Shown in pieces: positions 7,003 through 10,128 of a stretch of 10,128 nucleotides of DNA (position 1 is the first letter of the stretch; the number at the start of each line of letters is the position of its first letter). The position numbers were made by a program, and so were the translations under genes. Origin of the DNA: JAWXCM01 sp034408745 (GTDB taxonomy: Bacteria > Acidobacteriota > Terriglobia > Bryobacterales > Bryobacteraceae). The DNA is taken from the NCBI GenBank assembly GCA_034408745.1, contig JAWXCM010000288.1, positions 1 to 10,128 on the forward strand. Direction: 5' to 3'. The notes below the pieces were generated by a model. That model was not told the origin of the DNA, searched no databases, and saw nothing but the letters and a program-made list of their open reading frames with translations.

Positions 7003-7644
7003 ATGTCGATAAGACCACTCCTGATACTCACCATGGCCGCGGCGGCAACTTTAACCGCGGCCGAACCGGGGTTCGTTTCCCTGTTCAACGGAAAAGACCT
7101 CACCGGCTGGACCCTCGTCAGCAAAAAGGGCGGCGGCTACATCGTCAGGGAAGGCGGCATCATCCAGTGCGCCGACGGCGGTGGCGGCAATCTCCTGACC
7201 GACAAGGAATACAGCGACTTCGTCCTGAAAGTCGAGTTCAAACTCCCGCCGGGCGGCAACAACGGCATCGGTCTGCGAGCCCCCCTCTCCGGTGACGTCG
7301 CCTACAGCGGTGTCGAAATCCAGGTGCTCGACCAGGATCACGAAAAGTACAAGGGTTGGCTCAAGGACTGGCAGCGAACCGGCTCGTTCTACAACGTCTT
7401 CCCTGCCACCGGCGACGCACTCAAGCCCCAGGGCCAGTGGAACGAGTATGAAATCACCGTAAAAGGCACCAAATACCAGGTGGTCCTCAACGGAAAGAAA
7501 ATCCTCGACGCCGACACCAGCACGGTAAAAGACCCGGAAATTCTGAAGAAACACCCTGGCCTTCAGCGAACCTCGGGCCGCGTAGGCTTCCTCGGTCACA
7601 ACGATCCGGTCGAATTCCGGAATATTCGGATCAAAACATTATGA
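7003..7644 (+). CDS. 3-keto-disaccharide hydrolase domain (DUF1080) exported protein
   Basis: A 213-residue protein of the concanavalin-like DUF1080 family (Pfam 3keto-disac_hyd), some of whose members cleave 3-keto-glycosides. A Sec-type signal peptide (MSIRPLLILTMAAAATLTAA) is followed by the family's entry motif FVSLFNGKDLTGW (24-36), then GGNNGIGLRAP (84-94), GVEIQVLD (103-110), TGSFYNVFPATGD (126-138), QWNEYEITVKG (145-155) and GRVGFLGHNDPVEFRNIRIK (192-211). Length fits a single domain with no fusion. The start lies directly after the previous stop, with AAAGG six bases upstream as ribosome binding site, and its own stop overlaps the next start (ATGA). Whether this member has hydrolase or lyase activity is inferred from the family only. 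Confidence 0.92.
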   Translation: MSIRPLLILTMAAAATLTAAEPGFVSLFNGKDLTGWTLVSKKGGGYIVREGGIIQCADGGGGNLLTDKEYSDFVLKVEFKLPPGGNNGIGLRAPLSGDVAYSGVEIQVLDQDHEKYKGWLKDWQRTGSFYNVFPATGDALKPQGQWNEYEITVKGTKYQVVLNGKKILDADTSTVKDPEILKKHPGLQRTSGRVGFLGHNDPVEFRNIRIKTL

Positions 7645-8516
7645 ATCGCAGAGATATGATGCGCCTCCTTCCCGCCGGAGCTGCCGCCACGCTGATGGCG
7701 CAGCAGTCCGGTGGAGGCAACTCGAAGAAATCGCGCCTGCGCACTGCCATCTGCGCCTACTCGTTCCGCGAACAACTCCAGTCCAAAGCCCTGTCGTACA
7801 TGGACCTGGTGAACCTCGCGGTCGATAACGACGTCGATGGTCTCGACCTCACCGTCTACTGGTTCCCCAGCAGGGAGGACAGTTTCCTCCTTCCGCTCCG
7901 CGCGCATGCCTATAAGAATGCCGTGGAAATCTACAGCATTTCCGTCCGTACCGACATGTGCAAGCCGGCTGGACCCGAGCGCGACAAGCAGGCCGCCGAC
8001 CTCCGCAAATGGGTCGACGTAGCCAGCACCCTTGGAGCCGGACACATCCGCGTCTTCGGCGGAGCCGTGCCGAAAACTTCCAGCGAACAGGAAGCCGCCG
8101 GCTGGGTCACAGAGATGCTGAAGGAAGCCGGAAAATACGCCGGATCCAAAGGCATTCTCCTCGGCCTCGAGAACCACGGAGGCGTCACCGAAAAGGCCGA
8201 CACCATCATCAAAATCGTCAAGGCAGTCGACTCCCCATGGGTCGGCGTCAACCTCGACACCGGCAACTTCGTGCGCGACGCCTACACGCAAATCGCGCAA
8301 ATCCTGCCCTACGCGGTTAACGCGCAGTTCAAAGAGACCATCAAGGACGAAACCGGAAAGTCCGTCAAAGCCGACTGGGCGAAACTCGTGCGCATGTTCC
8401 GCGACGCCGGTTACCGCGGTTATTTCGCACTCGAATACGAAGAGAAAGAAAGCGCGACCACCGCAGTTCCGCGGCTGACGCGTGAGCTCAATCAACTCGT
8501 GAGGAAACAGGCATGA
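7641..8516 (+). CDS. Sugar phosphate isomerase/epimerase-like TIM barrel with a twin-arginine N-terminus
   Basis: A 291-residue member of the xylose-isomerase-like TIM-barrel superfamily (Pfam AP_endonuc_2). The N-terminus MNRRDMMRLLPAGAAATLMAQ resembles a Tat signal, although RRDMM departs from the usual RRxFL. Barrel strands are visible at RTAICAYSF (34-42), VDGLDLTVYW (65-74), AVEIYSISV (94-102), AGHIRVFGG (133-141), GILLGLENHGG (171-181), WVGVNLDTGNF (200-210), AVNAQFKETI (225-234) and YFALEYEEK (261-269). Predicted metal ligands are E177, D206 and E265; the position that is His in most relatives ('HxHLKD') is Q229 here. A known sugar or sugar phosphate substrate cannot be given. It overlaps the upstream stop (ATGA, 7641-7644) and the downstream start (8513-8516), so it is probably made with its neighbours. 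It is a distant tandem paralogue of the next gene. Confidence 0.9.
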   Translation: MNRRDMMRLLPAGAAATLMAQQSGGGNSKKSRLRTAICAYSFREQLQSKALSYMDLVNLAVDNDVDGLDLTVYWFPSREDSFLLPLRAHAYKNAVEIYSISVRTDMCKPAGPERDKQAADLRKWVDVASTLGAGHIRVFGGAVPKTSSEQEAAGWVTEMLKEAGKYAGSKGILLGLENHGGVTEKADTIIKIVKAVDSPWVGVNLDTGNFVRDAYTQIAQILPYAVNAQFKETIKDETGKSVKADWAKLVRMFRDAGYRGYFALEYEEKESATTAVPRLTRELNQLVRKQA

Positions 8517-9382
8517 ACCGCAGACAATTCACCGCCGCGGCACTGGCCGCCGGAGTGACCGTCGCATCGGCCGCTCCCGGCAAACTGCCCATCAAAAAAG
8601 GCGTCCTCGAGAGCATGCTGCCAAAGGACAAGGCGCTGTCCATGGCCGACCGTTTTCAGATCGGCAAAGACGTTGGCTTCGAAGCAGTCGAGTGCCACAC
8701 CGAAGAAGACCCGAAGCGCGCCGAGGAAATCCTGGCCGCCTCAAAGAAAACGGGCCTGCGCATCCACTCCGTAATGAACTCCGCGCACTGGAAATACCCC
8801 CTGTCCTCGTCCAGCGCGTCCGACGTCGAACAGAGCATGAAGGGTATGAAGACCAGCATCGCGAATGCGAAGATGTGGGGCGCCGACACCGTCCTGCTAG
8901 TCCCGGCGGTCGTCAATCCCGAGACCTCTTACAAGGACGCCTGGACCCGTTCGCAGGAGCAGATCAAGAAGCTGATCCCCATCGCCGAGCAGGCCAAAGT
9001 CGTCATCGCCATCGAAGAAGTCTGGAATAAATTCCTGCTAAGCCCGTTAGAAATGGCGCGCTATATCGACGACTTTAAGAGCCCGTACGTGAAGGCATAC
9101 TTCGACGTCGGCAACGTGGTCCTCTACGGCTATCCCCAGGACTGGATCACCACCCTCGGCAAGCGCATCGTAAAGCTCCACCTGAAGGACTTCAAGTTCC
9201 CCGGCCGCAAGACCGCGGAATGGGTCGACCTCCGCGAAGGCGAGATCAACTGGAAAGCCATCCACAGCGCCCTCGGCGAAATCGGCTACACCGGCTACGC
9301 CACCGTCGAACTCCGCGGCGGCGACAAAGCCTACCTCCAGGAAGTCAGCAATCGCGTCGACCTAATCCTCCAGGGCGCCTAA
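8513..9382 (+). CDS. Sugar phosphate isomerase/epimerase-like TIM barrel, exported
   Basis: Last gene of the operon, 289 residues, same superfamily as its upstream neighbour. The Tat-type signal MNRRQFTAAALAAGVTVASA is followed by the barrel: FEAVECHT (56-63), GLRIHSVMN (81-89), ADTVLLVPAVV (124-134), KVVIAIEEVWNKF (162-174), VKAYFDVGNVV (193-203), IVKLHLKDFKF (219-229) and YATVELRGG (262-270). The four metal ligands expected in active isomerases and epimerases are all present: E168, D198, H223 and E266. Activity is therefore likely, but the substrate is unknown. Twin-arginine export fits a metalloenzyme folded before transport. The start overlaps the preceding stop (ATGA), and GAGG eight bases before the ATG is the best ribosome binding site in the operon. 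No T-rich intrinsic terminator follows the stop on this strand. Confidence 0.92.
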   Translation: MNRRQFTAAALAAGVTVASAAPGKLPIKKGVLESMLPKDKALSMADRFQIGKDVGFEAVECHTEEDPKRAEEILAASKKTGLRIHSVMNSAHWKYPLSSSSASDVEQSMKGMKTSIANAKMWGADTVLLVPAVVNPETSYKDAWTRSQEQIKKLIPIAEQAKVVIAIEEVWNKFLLSPLEMARYIDDFKSPYVKAYFDVGNVVLYGYPQDWITTLGKRIVKLHLKDFKFPGRKTAEWVDLREGEINWKAIHSALGEIGYTGYATVELRGGDKAYLQEVSNRVDLILQGA

Positions 9383-9415
9383 GGTCAATCATCAAAGTGG
9401 TAGGGGGGCAGCTCC

Positions 9416-9465
9416 CCTGGCTATTCCAAGATGTTCCTGAGATCACAGCGGGCGTACCGACAGGT
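9416..9465 (-). pseudogene. Diverged 50-bp fragment of the adjacent SGNH hydrolase gene
   Basis: Aligns without gaps to 9656-9705 inside the downstream hydrolase gene, with 43 of 50 bases identical. On the minus strand both read APVGTPAVISGTxWNSQ, differing only in Ser versus Pro at x; the other differences within this peptide fall on third codon positions. The similarity stops abruptly at both ends. It is best read as a leftover of a second, related gene or of a partial duplication that diverged under coding constraint before it was broken. Confidence 0.7.
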
Positions 9466-9468
9466 GCC

Positions 9469-9482
9469 CAATCGCGTCGACC
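9469..9482 (+). repeat. 14-bp copy of the 3' end of the preceding TIM-barrel gene
   Basis: caatcgcgtcgacc at 9469-9482 is identical to 9349-9362 near the end of the TIM-barrel gene. In the gene, 14 further bases come before gcctaa (the Ala codon and stop); in the copy gcctaa follows at once (9483-9488). This looks like a gene-end copy with a 14-bp deletion. The match is short, so chance is not excluded. Confidence 0.45.
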
Positions 9483-9486
9483 GCCT

Positions 9487-9515
9487 AAAAAAGGGGGGCA
9501 GCTCCCCAGAGCTGC
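9487..9515 (-). terminator. Hairpin followed by a T run, possible terminator of the SGNH hydrolase gene
   Basis: On the minus strand GCAGCTC (9515-9509), loop TGGG (9508-9505) and GAGCTGC (9504-9498) form a perfect 7-bp stem. Five C (9497-9493) and then six T (9492-9487) follow. It begins 34 bases after the hydrolase stop. The C tract between stem and T run is unlike a standard intrinsic terminator, so it may instead be a REP-like hairpin. Confidence 0.45.
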
Positions 9516-9548
9516 GGCGGGTCCCCAGAACCGCCACGACACTACCGA

Positions 9549-10128
9549 CTAAGGAGCCGGCCACTGATTCAGCGGCTCCTGCTCCCACGCCCGAGCCGCA
9601 TACATCCGCAGGCTCAGCGCATCCGACAGCGTCAGGTTAACCAGCCGGACATTCTCCTGGCTATTCCACGGTGTCCCCGAGATCACAGCGGGTGTACCCA
9701 CAGGAGCCTGCCCCGTAATCGTCTGATAAAACAACAAGGCCGCCAAATACGAGCCAGCCTGCGTCGGATGAGACCTGTCCGGCGTATACAGCCGAATATC
9801 CGGCGCCTCAATCCGGGTAATCGTCCACGCGAGCCCCACAGGCACCACAGCAGCCCGAATCTCCCGAGCCACCCGCATAAACGCATCGTCCAGCCGGCGC
9901 TGCTGTTCCGGAAAATCCTCCCGGGCCCACGTCGCATACAGCACCGGCCGAGCCCCCGCGGCAGCAATCTCCGCAGCAAACTTCGCCGCATACTCAAAGT
10001 AAGCAGCCGGGTCATTCACCGCGGGCTTCGCACCCGGCGCCGGCGGATTCCCGAGCAGGCTGTGCTCCTGCAAACACACAACATCCCACCCGCCCCTGCG
10101 AATCGCCTCGAGCGCCTTCCCCTCTTCC
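9549..10128 (-). CDS. SGNH/GDSL-type hydrolase, N-terminus cut by window edge
   Basis: The frame is open from the right edge to the TAG at 9549-9551, giving 192 visible residues. The GTG at 10079 is only an internal Val codon, since coding clearly continues to the edge (GWDVVCLQEHS). Motifs: WDVVCLQEHSLL near the visible N-terminus (a conserved middle block), RPVLYATWA, and LYTPDRSHPTQAGSYLAALLFY, which contains the Asp and His of the SGNH catalytic dyad (DxxHP). The Ser-bearing GDS block must lie upstream outside the window. These enzymes act as esterases on acyl or acetyl groups, often of carbohydrates; this one's substrate is unknown. A tail of about 60 residues follows the His block. It faces the sugar-processing operon tail to tail, with 166 bp between the stops. 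Part of its sequence (9656-9705) recurs in that gap. Confidence 0.85.
   Translation of the reverse strand, partial: EEGKALEAIRRGGWDVVCLQEHSLLGNPPAPGAKPAVNDPAAYFEYAAKFAAEIAAAGARPVLYATWAREDFPEQQRRLDDAFMRVAREIRAAVVPVGLAWTITRIEAPDIRLYTPDRSHPTQAGSYLAALLFYQTITGQAPVGTPAVISGTPWNSQENVRLVNLTLSDALSLRMYAARAWEQEPLNQWPAP

Larger units (their letters stand above)
9403..9507. repeat. Perfect 15-bp direct repeat, copies 90 bp apart
   Basis: ggggggcagctcccc occurs at 9403-9417 and 9493-9507. The two copies bracket the fragment at 9416-9465 and the 14-bp copy at 9469-9482. Outside these, the gap between the TIM-barrel stop (9382) and the hydrolase stop (9549) shows no gene that I can support. Confidence 0.85.

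Noticed and set aside
9403..9507. CRISPR-like array from the repeated 15-mer
   Set aside because: There are only two copies, the spacing is 75 bp, and the material between them derives from the flanking genes.
9345..9542. 65-codon open frame on the minus strand containing the SGNH-like fragment
   Set aside because: Only about 17 codons match the hydrolase, and the rest comes from the 15-bp repeats and the antisense of the TIM-barrel end. It is a remnant and not a working gene.

Overview
The window is GC-rich and gene-dense and looks like a chromosomal segment of an Acidobacteriota bacterium, most likely of the Bryobacterales/Solibacter type. That assignment is an inference. It rests on the gene content (a 3-keto-disaccharide hydrolase/DUF1080 protein, Tat-exported sugar isomerase-like TIM barrels, an NHL propeller and an SGNH hydrolase) and on an LPS gene that indicates a diderm cell. 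Nothing points to a phage, plasmid, insertion sequence, CRISPR array or RNA gene.

Layout. At 1-966 (minus) is the N-terminal three quarters of waaA/kdtA, cut by the left edge. Head-to-head with it, and overlapping its 5' end, is a small exported protein of unknown function (950-1558, plus). It converges with a periplasmic cyclophilin-type prolyl isomerase (1555-2433, minus) that has an AAKPP tandem-repeat tail. A 49-bp divergent intergenic region containing a 17-bp tandem repeat separates that gene from an exported UshA/CpdB-type nucleotidase (2483-4159, plus). A strong intrinsic terminator at 4173-4208 serves the converging minus-strand gene for a GT-C (family 39) membrane glycosyltransferase (4271-5881).

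A tight four-gene operon follows on the plus strand (5953-9382). It encodes an NHL-repeat propeller with a Tat signal, a DUF1080 protein, and two xylose-isomerase-like TIM-barrel proteins with twin-arginine N-termini. The junctions are TAA followed directly by ATG, then ATGA, then ATGA, which suggests translational coupling. All four products appear to be exported, so the cluster reads as a periplasmic carbohydrate-processing unit of the 3-keto-glycoside kind. The oxidoreductase that would make a 3-keto sugar is not in the window.

The last part (9383-9548) is a short mosaic intergenic region. It holds a 50-bp diverged copy of part of the next gene, a 14-bp copy of the 3' end of the preceding gene, and a 15-bp repeat present twice, one copy of which forms a hairpin. 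The window ends inside an SGNH/GDSL-type hydrolase gene (9549-10128, minus), cut by the right edge. The most unusual items are this mosaic, the ring of His-Gly motifs in the propeller, the His-to-Gln change at a predicted metal ligand in the first TIM barrel, and the 17-bp repeat in the divergent promoter region.
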